A stretch of 64,000 nt of DNA, taken from NCBI GenBank assembly GCA_949316235.1, contig OX438744.1:4097710-4161709 (forward strand), given 5' to 3'. Under the pieces are notes generated by a model. It did not search any database. It was not told where the DNA came from and saw nothing but the letters and a program-made list of their open reading frames with translations. The position numbers were made by a program, and so were the translations under genes. The DNA is from Oegoconia quadripuncta. Lineage: Eukaryota > Arthropoda > Insecta > Lepidoptera > Autostichidae. Positions 11,495 through 23,190 of the stretch are shown here, in pieces. Every line of letters begins with the position of its first letter. Position 1 is the first letter of the stretch.

Positions 11495-11742
11495 GTGGCG
11501 ACCAATATGCCCGTGTTACCACACAATACACATTTCGATTATGTTTTTAGCACGTGTGTACAAATGCAATACTACCTTTATTAAATCGCTACAAACTGGC
11601 CCAAAGATGTATGGAACTGTGTTTTTTATTACGAATTCGAACTTTTCAATACAGAATCGAGTAGCAGTTTTCGGCTTTGTCGGTCGTTCTGTCCCACACT
11701 ACCACCCACTACGGGGCGATGATTCGCATGAGAACGACGAAT

Positions 11743-11777
11743 ATAGGTCGTTTGGAAACTAATTCCAAACGACCTAT
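11743..11777. repeat. Perfect 15-bp palindrome with 5-nt loop
   Basis: ATAGGTCGTTTGGAA, loop ACTAA, then the exact complement. Confidence 0.8.
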
Positions 11778-11998
11778 AGATGCGAGTAAATGTGTGTGCG
11801 AGTAAGATGAAAGATTATATTCGGATTTTTAATTCTATAACAATTGCATTTCTAAAAGCAATTGAAAATTAGTATGATGAAATATGCACGACAGATTTAC
11901 ACCCAGCCCTGTTAATGAAATGAAGCAAATCGCCTCTATCTCCTGGTAGGTGTCGCACAAGCGGCTCTATCTTATGATCTGCCATACGCCATACATTA

Positions 11999-12170
11999 CC
12001 CTCTTATTCATAAAAAAATTCAAACGCTTTATAAGCATGTTTTAGTTAAAGTATGTTTTGTCACTTTCTTTCATTACAACATTTCCTTATGAACGACAGA
12101 GACAAAACACACTATAACTAAAACAGGCTTATAAAGCGTTTGTAAATTTTTATGAATAAGACGGTTAGAG
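11999..12170. mobile_element. Fold-back MITE, about 170 bp
   Basis: The left arm CTTATTCATAAAAAAATTCA..ACGCTTTATAAGCATGTTTT is matched, with a few mismatches, by its complement ending TTTTTATGAATAAGACGG. Arms are about 60 bp around a 50-bp centre. Confidence 0.65.
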
Positions 12171-15100
12171 GTTAGCAAGTTTGTTTTTTTTTTTCTAAAA
12201 TAAATATTCAAAATGACTCGATGTGGTGCTTTTAGATCTGAAACCAATTTCCTAGGACTCTAAACATAATAAACTTACAAATTCCTAACTTCTACGTCAT
12301 TCTTTCATTTTTCATTTCATCTTTGTGGATTAAATTTACTCGAGAAAATAATTCGCTTCAAAACGTAACCCTAACTTTATTAATGTCACAAATAAGTACA
12401 GTATCAGTTAATCAGTTATTGGCTAGTCATGTCGGCTTATTGTACTATGATTGGCTCTGTCAAGGTCACGTAATAACACCCTTGATATGGCCAATGGGAC
12501 TGCAGTAACTAGTCTCCTTCATACCTCACCTAATTGACAGGATTAATTAGGTATTGTATATCAAACATTAGGTTGTACTTAGCGTGTGGCACCTCATTAG
12601 ATACAACTTGCTTGTTTGTCTGTGAATTCTTTATTGTACAAAACAAATTTACTTAAATTTATACACAAAAGTTGACTTATCCCACAGCTGGATTTTACAC
12701 AGCTAGATTCCAGTCAACCACAAAGTTTGTTAAAGAACAGTAGACTGGGCGTTCATAGTTAGCTGTCTTAGCTAGCTACATAACGTAGGCAGGCAAATAA
12801 CAGGTATATATACATCTGTACTTATCCTAAATTCCAGTAAGCTGAAAGAATAGAAACATGAAAAAAGAATAGATATTGTTAATTTTATAGAATTAAAAAT
12901 ACCGTTTTTAGAGTGAAGTTGTGGATTCGTAGAGATCTCCAGATTTTTTTTTTGTAAAAATGTCTTTATATAAATTAAGATACTTATAATTTAAGTGTTC
13001 TTGTTTTAAACAAACATTGTGAGCAAATATTTGTTTTTAGTGAATTTAATCACGGTAAAAGCCTCATTCTCGCGTAACGAGTTCTTGGCTTGGATCATTT
13101 ACTGAAAGAAGGCCGCTGACTAACACATATTTGTTGTATAAGTAATTTTAAACATTTCTAAGATTTACACTATGAAAGCGACTAATTACACAATTTTCAA
13201 AAATATACACACGTCACTGTAAAGCAAGTCAAAAATGTATCAGAATCTTAGATAATCCTTCGTACCCAGTCATTCTGTCTGCAGTTCTGTTTACAGAAAA
13301 ATCTTTTGCAAATAATAGAATGTGTAAACTGCAAACTATTTAATCATCAGCAAATTGGAATGCCATGATGGTGACTGATGAGCATTGTTGAGTCTTAGAT
13401 CGGCAGATGCCATTTTTCTTACAGGCCAAAATCAGCTGTATTTATCTCATGGTAACTATCAAAGTTGTTTCATATTTTTTATGCGACTTACGTCCATTTC
13501 AATGCTGTATTATGTCTTTTGTCTCAGTTTCATCTTTACCACACAATAAATACGGTTGATTTATCACTGTACGCTTAGCAGTACCTGCCCCCGTAGCATA
13601 TCATTGTCGCGCGCGACGTGAGAGTGAGATAGCTGTATATTTCGTCCAAACGAATGAACAGGACAAATATCTCGCGCGACGTAAACGGTACCTGTCATGC
13701 TTCTCATGCTGATGTTTGCTCACACATCACATGACATCACAGATAACAGGGGAGCCCAGTTCATGTAGTCTTAGCCGAGCTCTCGTTACGCATAAGTTTT
13801 AAAACCCTGCGCAGTTCTAAAGACCTTGTCTAGTATATTTAGGAAAACGGATGGAGAGTGCCTTCATCCCTTTTACTCACCCTAGTTTTGCAGACAGATG
13901 TAGACAATAGGTTTGTAATCTGCGCAGAGCCTAAATCAGCGGTATGTACGAGTAAGCAACGATTTACAAGGCTTACCCGATAAAGACTTTTTGTCCAGCA
14001 ATATAAATAACTAAAAAAATATATTGTATTGTGTAAAAGTACTTCGAGTACTTTAAGACAAGTTGCCTGACATTGTCTTAACAACATTCTTTTAAAGTAT
14101 TTCTTTATATATTTACGCTTTAATTAATGTTAACAGCACCACCGTTAGCTTTAAATGGTCCGATGGTAAGGCAAGTTTAAGAGAGTATTGACTTTGGCAT
14201 GACAATAATAAATGCTTACAGGATGTAATGCGACTAGATATGGAGCTGACAAAAACTCCTTCATCCATGTACAAAGTGCCTGTCGCAACTGGTTATGACC
14301 AGGATTTTTTCTTGCTCAGTAACTCGGTAAAGCCAGGCCGGTCAAGTGTATGGCAGCTTGTTCGAAGTAGGGAGCCAAACAGAATTTGCCTTATCCAAGC
14401 CGTAATAAACAATGACAGCTTATAACTTGACAGCTATTCGTACAAAAGTTGCCATTAATTTCATTTAGACTGAATTAGATTTATTTTTTTTAAACAAATT
14501 ACTAATGGTATTTCAATAATATACAACGCTTAAATGTATTTTAGTTTTTTATTACCATTGTTATTAATTAAGTTTTGACTATTTGTTTTTACCTCAAAGG
14601 TAAATTGTAAACAAATTGGAATATTTTTATTTTTTTAATTATGTGTTATGTAATTAGATATCTAACTACTGAATAGTTGAATAAAACGTGCACTTTGTGG
14701 CACTACCGTGAATGTTTTCTAATATCTTTAGACGGTATAAAATAGATAGAATTTGTGTGTTTGCTTGGTGTTGTATTTAGCTTAGTCGGCGACTTACGCA
14801 GGGCTCTTTTACATGATTAATGGTAACGTGATGTCAATTCAAGTTATACCAACCGCAAATCTCTAAAATGACTGTCGTGTCTGTACTTTTTATTTTATTT
14901 TTCAATGTTTACCAACAATTATAACATTAAAAAACTGCGGATGACACAAGTGAAATAGCTAGCATAATCATGTAACACAGCCCTGTATGATTCACGATCG
15001 ATTGGTGTAGTGGATAGTGACCCTGTCAGCGAAATTGTGTGATGAATACGAACATTTATTCCAGAGTTATGAATGTTTATATAAAAAATTATGTATGTTT

Positions 15101-16279
15101 ATCCGTTATCTAATATCCACAGTACAAGCTTTGCTTAGTTTGGAACTAGATGGTGTCAGTGTCCCAAATATTTATATTTATTTATTTTGATTAATTTAAT
15201 TATAGAGCCGGAACCCATTTACAATACAATACAAATACTCTTTATTGCGCAAAATAATTTACAATAATTTTGATGATAACAATAGAACACAATTTGTACT
15301 CTTTGGTTGTTGGAAATACCATGGTCGTGCAAGAAAGTATTCTTCCTACCACACTGAAACTACAGATAGCAAATCAATTAGAGATTTAACATATATTGAA
15401 AATAAATCAAATCAGTATGTAAAACTAATTTAATTATAATTGGTGTGAGTACACGCGGGAAAATGGTGATGGTATGGAGACCGGACGTGAACTGGCAAAT
15501 GTCATAAAATTATGATATTTACGTAAGTGCTGAGTTGGCCGCGTGTGACCTACTAATTGTATATTATGACCACGAGACAATTAGTGCTTTGGACATTTTG
15601 TCATATACACATTCTAACTCGCATACATTTTAGCAATGACATTATTTGTCACCAAAACATTGTGGCTATTTCGTTTTATACGTTTTGAGATTTGTACGTT
15701 TTGACACTCGTACTTTATGACCATTAAACAATTCGTCCTCTGGACATTTTGTCACGTTGACGACTCAGTCCCGGAATGGTTCATACAGTATGCGTTAAGA
15801 TTTGTACTAATATTTATACTCCGCTCTCATTACTGAAAATATATTTGATAAATCCATATTAGCTCCACAAAAAAGCAAAAGATGTTTGAGATAAGAAAAA
15901 GAGTGCAAAATTGCATAATAGTGATACGCAATTAATTTATTCTACGCAATTTTATACCGCCTGAAGATGGTGGAAAACATTCGTGGTTGTGCCACGAAGT
16001 AACAGAATAAAACGCATGATTTTACCTTTTACGAGTATGTTTTATAGTAACTATCTTAATAATTTTTCATGTAGTTTTATTAAGGGGTTACCCCACGAAA
16101 TGATAAGTCGACGGTGCTGCTACTCAATTTTATATCTCATAAACAAAGCCCTAAGAATGTCAAGGTGTAGTTGTATCCGATATTTTAAAGTTTTGTGATC
16201 CGTTTTAATGATTGCGGATAAACTGAGTAATATAAAACTATTCTCGGTACTTTAAAACATCGAAATCCAAACCAGTATA
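12171..16279. other. Intergenic, mostly without recognisable features
   Basis: AT-rich sequence between the two host genes. I see no exon-like coding stretch and no RNA gene. The only recognisable insertion is the SINE C copy near 14995. Short frames here have no matching motifs. Confidence 0.5.
14995..15190 (+). repeat. SINE family C, internally deleted
   Basis: CGATCGATTGGTGTAGTGGATAGTGACC is followed directly by GTGTGATGAATACGAAC, so the box B segment is missing. The tail ATCCGTTATCTAATATCCAC matches the copies at 26822-27058 and 57636-57832. Confidence 0.65.
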
Positions 16280-17144
16280 CAGGGCGTCCCAAAGTTATGG
16301 GACATGAAGGGGAAGTACCTTAAATATTGTAGATAGTGAATTTTGCTCAAAGAAGACTTTATGTTATTTTTAAAAGTTAGTAATTCTGCATTCATAGATT
16401 TTCTAAAAATTACTTGCTTCGGCTGGGAATCGAACCGACTTAAATGTGAAAAAAAAAACACCCTACTTTTATGATGCCAATCGAAAGAATAGCTAAAAAA
16501 TAATAACTCTGCCTAAGTAACATAGTATTTTAAAAGAAAGGAACAACATAAAATGATTGAGTCAAATTTCAAGAAAGTTATTTATTGCTAAAGTGATTTC
16601 TTCTTTTGGGGATACGTGAAAGATATGCTATACAAAAAGCGATACGAGAACGTAGGCGAGTTGCAAACAGAATTGTGCCATATCACATCGAGTGTTCACC
16701 ATAAAATGATTAGAAAATCAACAGGCAGCGGGCTCATTAAAAGATTGGCGATTTGCGTAAGACAAGAGGGATCACATTTTGAGCATTTAATTAATTAATT
16801 TACAAAAAAATACCTACTTAATTGACTACGGCAGTTTCATGTATGTTTTTTATTTGATTAAAATGATTAATTTCACGTTGTTCCTTTCTTTTAAAATACT
16901 ATGTTACTTAGGCAGAGTTATTATTTTTTAGCTATTCTTTCGATTGGCATCATAAAAGTAGGGTGTTTTTTTTTTCACATTTGAGTCGGTTCGATTCCCA
17001 GCCGAAGCAAATAATTTTTAGAAAATCTATGAATGCAGAATTACTAACTTTTAAAAATAACATAAAGTCTTCTTTGAGCAAAATTCACTATCTACGATAT
17101 TTAAGGTACTTCCCCTTCATGTCCCATAACTTTGGGACGCCCTG
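16280..17144. mobile_element. Fold-back DNA transposon FB1 (865 bp)
   Basis: CAGGGCGTCCCAAAGTTATG at the left end and its complement at the right end begin near-perfect inverted arms of about 270 bp each. Both sides are flanked by TATA (16276-16279 and 17145-17148). Each arm carries a tRNA box B-like motif (GGTTCGATTCCCAGCC on one strand). The roughly 330-bp centre has no recognisable protein. Confidence 0.8.
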
Positions 17145-17214
17145 TATAGCTTGGCATTCTTGTTTTTCCCTGTTATGATTCTGTGTATGACCATCATCGA
17201 GTAAAGCGACGTTT

Positions 17215-17490
17215 GACGACCTGTTTGGTGTGTTAGTGGTTAGAAAACTCTGCTGCTATACCAAAAGGTCGCGGGTTCGAATCCCGCTAGGGGCATATGT
17301 ATGATGAATACGGGTATTTGTCCCGAGTTATGGATGTTTCTCATTTATATATGTATTTATTTACAACAAAAAAATGTATTTGTGTAGTTTATCAACCATC
17401 CGGTATCCATAATACAAGCCTAGTTGCTTAGTGTGGAACTAGATGGCGCTGTGTGTATGTGCAAAGATATTTGTTATTTATTATATTTAT
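17215..17490 (+). repeat. SINE family A copy
   Basis: Head GACGACCTGTTTGGTG, box B GGTTCGAATCCCGCTAGGGG, family body and end GATGGCGCTGTGTGTATGTG. Confidence 0.8.
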
Positions 17491-18610
17491 AAAGCGTTGT
17501 GTCGTTTGACAGTCGCGTTTGTAACATATTCCACATAATTACATCATTAAATTAAATAAATTTAAAAAACTTGGAGAAAATATGAATTCCTAATATATTG
17601 TGATTCCTCCCTACGAATCCCGCCAGTCACATACCAATCTCCACCCGGGGCTTGAGTAGATGATGGTTTTGAAAAAAAAAACTACCTATGCCAATAACTT
17701 CATGCCAATAATAAAAAAAAACTCATGCGGTATGTTATTCACTTGAGTAGCAGCACTATCTATTTTTCATAGTGTATTCCCTTAAGCACAGTGTCACCAA
17801 TTTTAATAGACTTATCACCATTGATTGGTGTTGTGTTCACTGCTGTACTGTAGGTATTGTATTCTCACTATGTATATGCTGGAGGCGTCTTAGTTAACGC
17901 TGAAGCCGAATTTAGCATGATGAGCGGCATCTTCTGTGATCGAAGCCTTTATACAGCCTCCACAGAACTGTAAAAGTGCTCCGAATGTAATTTGACACGG
18001 ATGTAATTCAATTTAGTGGCACTGAATGTCATGAAAATAGAAGGCTTCTCGTAATTTTTTTTTTTACCAAATAATTTAAGACGCCATCTATTGATACTAT
18101 TTTGAATTACATCTCCATCGAAACACTTTAATGTAGTTTACCGGGTAATTCTTTATAGGGTACCTTATTTATTATACTTATGTACCTACAGGAGCTATAA
18201 TCGATGTCGACCAAAAACGAATTATGAAGTCGTATTCCATTAATATTATGTAGAAACTTTTAGAACAAATTTTACACTCCTTACATTATTATAATAATTA
18301 AGTATAACCGCGTTTATTCCACTTAGTACGTAAGTAAATGTCTTGTGATTGTGTGTCCGTCCAGTTGTGCAATTGTTTTGTGCCTTGAAGGTGATGTATT
18401 TGAAGGAATAGTATTTATTGTATAGAATAGTGCGTAAGATTTGAAGGAATATTACTGCCTTTTTACTTATCTGTGAAATAAAAATATATTTTCCATTTGC
18501 AACGATGTCTTTGTATTTTCATGCTAAGAAGGTGTATAGCATCCAGCAACAGCTTCATTTTATAAATAAAGATTAGTAATACAACATGAAATTAAAATGT
18601 ACGCTCTGGG
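17491..18610. other. Intergenic stretch, no feature recognised
   Basis: AT-rich. No coding, RNA-gene or repeat structure that I can support. Confidence 0.4.
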
Positions 18611-18614
18611 TGCA

Positions 18615-18790
18615 CTCGATTTTTTTTTTTTATATGAGAGGCCAACGAGCATGCGGGTCACCTGATGGAAAGCAATCACCGCCGCCCATGGACACCCGCA
18701 ACACCAAATCTGTGACCCAGATGCGTTGCCGGCCTTTGAGGAAGGCGTAGGCTCGTTTCTTGAAAGTTCCAATTTCGTACTCGTACGGGA
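18615..18790 (-). repeat. Lepidopteran interspersed repeat (poly-T, GCATGCGGGTCACCTGATGG)
   Basis: Poly-T followed by CGAGCATGCGGGTCACCTGA, AACCGCC-like and CCCATGGACACCCGCAACAC blocks. This is a repeat type familiar from moth and butterfly genomes and a good sign of the host order. Confidence 0.6.
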
Positions 18791-18849
18791 ATACCGCGAA
18801 TAAAGCAGTTTCAATACCATAAAAAGTTTAATTAACTTTACTTAATTCA

Positions 18850-19030
18850 ATAAATTGCTTGATCTATTTGCGATCTGCAAATCAGTAAACAGTGTAATTC
18901 CTGTATAATGGTGACTCCACTTATAATGACTAACAACTTTCCACTTGAAACGATAGCAGAGTTCAGCCGAAAATTGTTGGACTCTCAAACTAAAGCTGGT
19001 TTCAGAATGATTTACTTTGTATGGGTAGGT
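18850..19030. repeat. Dispersed repeat shared with 40760-40930
   Basis: GTGTAATTCCTG, AACAACTTTCCACT, GAGTTCAG and GGTTTCAGAATGATTTA recur in the same order at 40760-40930. Class unknown. Confidence 0.5.
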
Positions 19031-20524
19031 AATCGTAATTTTTTGATCGGCGTCGACTATGGTTCTTCTTCTTCTTCTTATTTTTGAGGATGGCAACCAG
19101 TCAACCTCATTGTCGAGGGACATTACTGCCAGTTTCGAGTGAAAATTTTTATTTATCTTATTTCTTCAGTTTATAGGTCAGTCTCAATCAAAACAAGTAA
19201 TTCGTCGTATACAGAGTCTAGTCACGGTCAAGTCATTCTTCAGTAAAGTGGCAGAATGCTTTACAAAAGATTTTGGCGGCTTCTTGTGGGAACCCGAAAG
19301 CTCCGTTACGCACTTTAATTTACACTTCCCTTCACCTGTACACCAACACTAACGTTTGCTGCACAATATTCTGCCATTATTAAGCTTCAAAAGTTAGAAT
19401 GCACAAATTTTAAGACTTATAAAGAAAAATGCTACTTCACTCGCCGAGTTCCCGCCAAAAAGCCGACTATGGTTCCTCGGGGAAAGTTGTTCGTACTCGA
19501 GAGCGGCGTCACCAGCTAATGGGAATTAAAGAATTCAAATTCACCCTGTATAGTATAAACTGATACATAGACGGCTGGAGACGGAAGAACTTGACTCAAG
19601 CACAGGCACAGTAGATAGCAGCCCGGCGCCAAGTGCCGTACGCTGTAACAGTTCAGCCCAATCGGGAGAATGAGCCAAGGGACAGGATAAAGATAAAAAA
19701 ATTTGTAGAGTGTCAAGAAAGTGTGCGTGGGGAAAGCCTGAGAAGCACGCACACGCAGGCAGCTTCGGCCCGTATACCGAGAGGTGGTAGGGCCATGGGA
19801 CGGTGGTGGGTTATTGTATAGTATAAAATCAAGTCGCAGTTTCTCAGCTTACTTCTTTTAAACCATAAACGGATTTAGATACCGTTTTCACTAACATATT
19901 GAGAATTTCTTCCGAAAGGTTTTTATTAAAAATTTATTTATTTCTCATTTATTGCACACAAGAAAAAAACATACAGATACAACATAATAGAGACGACACA
20001 ACAGGTTCTGCTTATTTCTACAATGAAATTTCTTCCAGCAGACCTACGAAAGAGAGATATGACTGGAAGAGGCAGATAGGACGTGCACAATCTAAACAAA
20101 ATGGATAAATATGATAGATAAAAAAAAACCTAACTGAATATAAATGTAACTACATACTAATAAGTACATAAATACATAAATAAGTACATATTTCAATACA
20201 TACGAATATAAAGTATAACATATATATAATACACGGAATAACACTATGAAATGGAAAGGTAATGTTCCTTAACTCTTTTCCTAAAGACAGCTAATTTTAT
20301 ATGTATAATACATGCGTTTTATACTTACAGAAAGTTATTGCACCTGTGCGAAACCGGGACGGGTGCTAGTACCTTACATAATTTACGAAACAACAACTAA
20401 TAACTTATTAATACAAAAGAATAGATCTCAACAAAATAAGGTCGCGGGTAGTTTATCTAAACACCTTATCTGGTCATCATCCGACACTCATGCATGACAT
20501 AGTGATTTCTGTTATAGCTAACCC

Positions 20525-20745
20525 ATAACTAACCCAGCTCTTCCTATGGATGTCGTAAAAGGCGACCATGAGACCTTCCACTAAGAAATATCTATAGACT
20601 TACACGTTTTAATGCGATGGGCTCACCGCCTGGCATGGCCCCCTTTTGATTAAATGTTTTTAAAAAAATTTAATGTGTGGAACATCCAAACGCTTTAGTT
20701 TGGGATATCTCTGACCACCCGATTAGAGGTAAAAGTTGTAACTTT
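20525..20745 (+). repeat. Dispersed repeat D copy
   Basis: GATGTCGTAAAAGGCGACCA, GAAATATCTATAGACTTACA and TTGGGATATCTCTGACCACC match the units at 2375-2810. Confidence 0.5.
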
Positions 20746-20750
20746 ATGTA

Positions 20751-21300
20751 GTCAAAGTCAAAGTCAAAAATGCTTTATTTTGTAGGTACACAGAGTACAC
20801 TTAAAATAGTCAATTTTACATTTTTTTAAGCTACTGCTTGTTCAAAATGCAATTTTCCCCTGAGAAGAACAAGCAAGAAACTCGAAGGGTTGCTCTTTTA
20901 AAATCAGGTTTTGATTTTACATAAAGGTTTTTATATTACAAAAAGGTTTTTATATTTCATTATTAATCGTGAAATAGCCTGGCATGCGAACAATCTGATT
21001 ATGTCCAGGGATGATTATCATCTAAATAGTCTGATATTTTATAATATGCTTTGTTAATAAGTTTCTGTTTTATAGTATCTTTAAATTTATCGAGAGGAAG
21101 ATTTTGTATATCAACTGGGACCTCATTGAAAAAGCGTATAGGTATGTACATAACCCTTTGAATGAATTACTGACTTTGCGGAGGCGACTTATGTGACCTG
21201 CAAGTTTATCTTTATTTCTTGTATTGACATCATGTTTATCACTATTTTTCCTAAATGATGCTATATTTGTTTTTGACATACATTAGATTTTCAAAAATGT
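20751..21300 (-). pseudogene. LINE ORF2 3' end (family shared with 35714-36165)
   Basis: On the - strand the frame reads VNTRNKDKLAGHISRLRKV, then after a frameshift IRFFNEVPVDIQNLPL.. to NHPWT and a stop at 20999-21001. This is the C-terminal tail of a Jockey/CR1-like reverse-transcriptase ORF. The 3' UTR continues to a short tandem TTTGACTT end at about 20751. Confidence 0.7.
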
Positions 21301-21588
21301 ACTGTGACGAAAAGGTTAGAATGTTATACACTTTAAACCTATCTCTAACCTATCTCTGAGTGTAGGTATGTTAATACATATATCTGATCAAATCTATTTA
21401 GGCGTTATGATTAAGTAACAAACATTCATTCATAATATAAGTGTGGTTAAAATAGACACTATTCAGATTTGAAAAACAGTATATTTTCTAAATATCACAG
21501 TAATGGCGTCTAAGGCCGCGTTTTCATCTGCCGATAGACACCAAATGATTTTCAAGAAAAAATATGTAGTAATAAGATTTTCTTGCAG

Positions 21589-21945
21589 AAGAAACCGAGC
21601 CTTCGCCTTTGTCTTTGATATAAAAAATCACATGTCATAGAGACAACAGAAATAACGAAGAAGAAACCGAGCCTTCGCCTTTGTCTTTGATATAAAAAAT
21701 CACATGTCATAGAGACAACAGAAATAACGAAGAAGAAACCGAGCCTTCGCCTTTGTCTTTGATATAAAAAATCACATGTCATAGAGACAACAGAAATAAC
21801 GAAGAAGAAACCGAGCCTTCGCCTTTGTCTTTGATATAAAAAATCACATGTCATAGAGACAACAGAAATAACGAAGAAGAAACCGAGCCTTCGCCTTTGT
21901 CTTTGATATAAAAAGTCACTAGAGACTACAGAAAACGATAAAGCC
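21589..21945. repeat. Tandem array, five copies of a 72-bp unit
   Basis: AAGAAACCGAGCCTTCGCCT starts at 21589, 21661, 21733, 21805 and 21877, exactly 72 bp apart. The first four units look identical and the fifth diverges after about 40 bp. Because 72 is a multiple of 3 with no stop in one - strand phase, a 177-codon frame (complement 21552-22085) with a 24-residue repeat (DFLYQRQRRRLGFFFVISVV..) stays open. Confidence 0.95.
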
Positions 21946-22448
21946 GGATTTACTGGGCAACATCGTGCTATATTTTCCAGCCATGCTGTTGGCCATTCGG
22001 GAAGAAAAATAGAGCGATTTTCTAAGGCCTCTGCTGCTAGAATCGCCAACCGACGAAACTTTACCCAAAAAAAGCGAATATTCATTATTTAGCTATAGCT
22101 TTGACATGTAGATATGCATTCAATTGGGTGGTCAGCATTTAGGAAGTTACTTCATATCTTCTCATCGCCATTTCGAGTCTGAAGACGAGTTATCAATCGG
22201 TACGTAACGATTTAAGGGGCTGGAACGTCAACGTATTTTTCTTAAATGGACATTTAATGTAGCAGGATGTTACCCTCCCAGAACCCCCTTATAGTCTAAT
22301 TTCAATGACAATGAACACCATAACCAACTGTCATACTGAGATACCAATAGCAGAGCTTCAAAATGTCAAATTCGATAAATGTTGTGGATGCATTGCCAAT
22401 GAAATTAGGCAACTAACTCCCCAGGATGTTGCCTAGGCCCAACTCCCC

Positions 22449-23190
22449 CTACCCCTCCCCCTGCACGTCCCCCTCCCCCCTGAGGCAGGGCGTGCGACAG
22501 CGGCACACGGGGGGCGGGCGCCGCGCCGTGTGCCGCTCCGTGGGGGGCCCGCACACCAGCGCCGCCTCGTGGCTGCCCCGCGCCAGCATGCGGCCCGGCC
22601 GCCCCATCAGGTCCACCACGTAGTTGGCTCGGAGGAGGCCCGCCGGGTATTTCTCCTCCTGTTGCTCCAGCTCCTCCTGGAGTGGAGTCATAAATAAAGG
22701 TGAAGGGTACATTCCTAAACGCACAAATGCAAGTTCTCGCATGGAGGGTTGCGTGTCATACCACCCAAAAAATGTGACTAATTTTCTAGTATTCAGAATC
22801 GTATTACATGATACGTTTTGGACGGTAGTGTCAAAAGCATGTGTCCTTTCCGCGACAATACTGTAACGAAAGCCTCTCTTAATTGACAAAGATTGTCAAT
22901 CTGGACCCTTTGGATGGACCTAGATGAGTGAGCTTCTGTCTGATGTTTAAAGGAAAGGTTCCATGAGACAGATTAAAAAAATCTGCTATTCATACAGTTT
23001 GAATATGCTGTATGCTTACCGCGCTAACCTCCGGCACGGCGACTTCCACCCACGCGTGGGCGCTGCTGGTGCGGTGGATGGCACACGGCAGTCCCAGCCG
23101 GTCGGCCAGCACCTTGTACAGCATCGCCCGCTCTAGAGCGCCGCCGCACCGCACCCATCCTAGACCCACCACGCGGGAATGTAGATCCGT
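22449..23190 (-). CDS. ARMC3: ARMC3-like exons 16-17, EDR1/transglutaminase-like domain
   Basis: Exon 16 (23190-23020) encodes RCGGALERAMLYKVLADRLG, LPCAIHR and SAHAWVEVAVPEV. Exon 17 (22676-22449) starts EELEQQEEKYPAGLLRANYV, then VDLMGRPGRMLARGSHEAAL and a basic, Cys/Pro-rich tail before TAG. The Cys (RCGG), His (HAW) and Asp (YVVD) occur in transglutaminase-like order. The tail is GC-rich compared with the introns. Confidence 0.87.

Noticed and set aside
21589..21945. CRISPR-like array
   Set aside because: Units are directly adjacent with no unique spacers; this is a tandem minisatellite.
21552..22085. 177-codon - strand gene
   Set aside because: The open frame follows from a 72-bp period with no stop in that phase. 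No start context, splice sites or family motif.
22449..22889. 146-codon - frame as a single-exon gene
   Set aside because: Only 22449-22676 is exon (acceptor CTCCACTCCAG); the remainder is intron and the frame has no ATG at its start.
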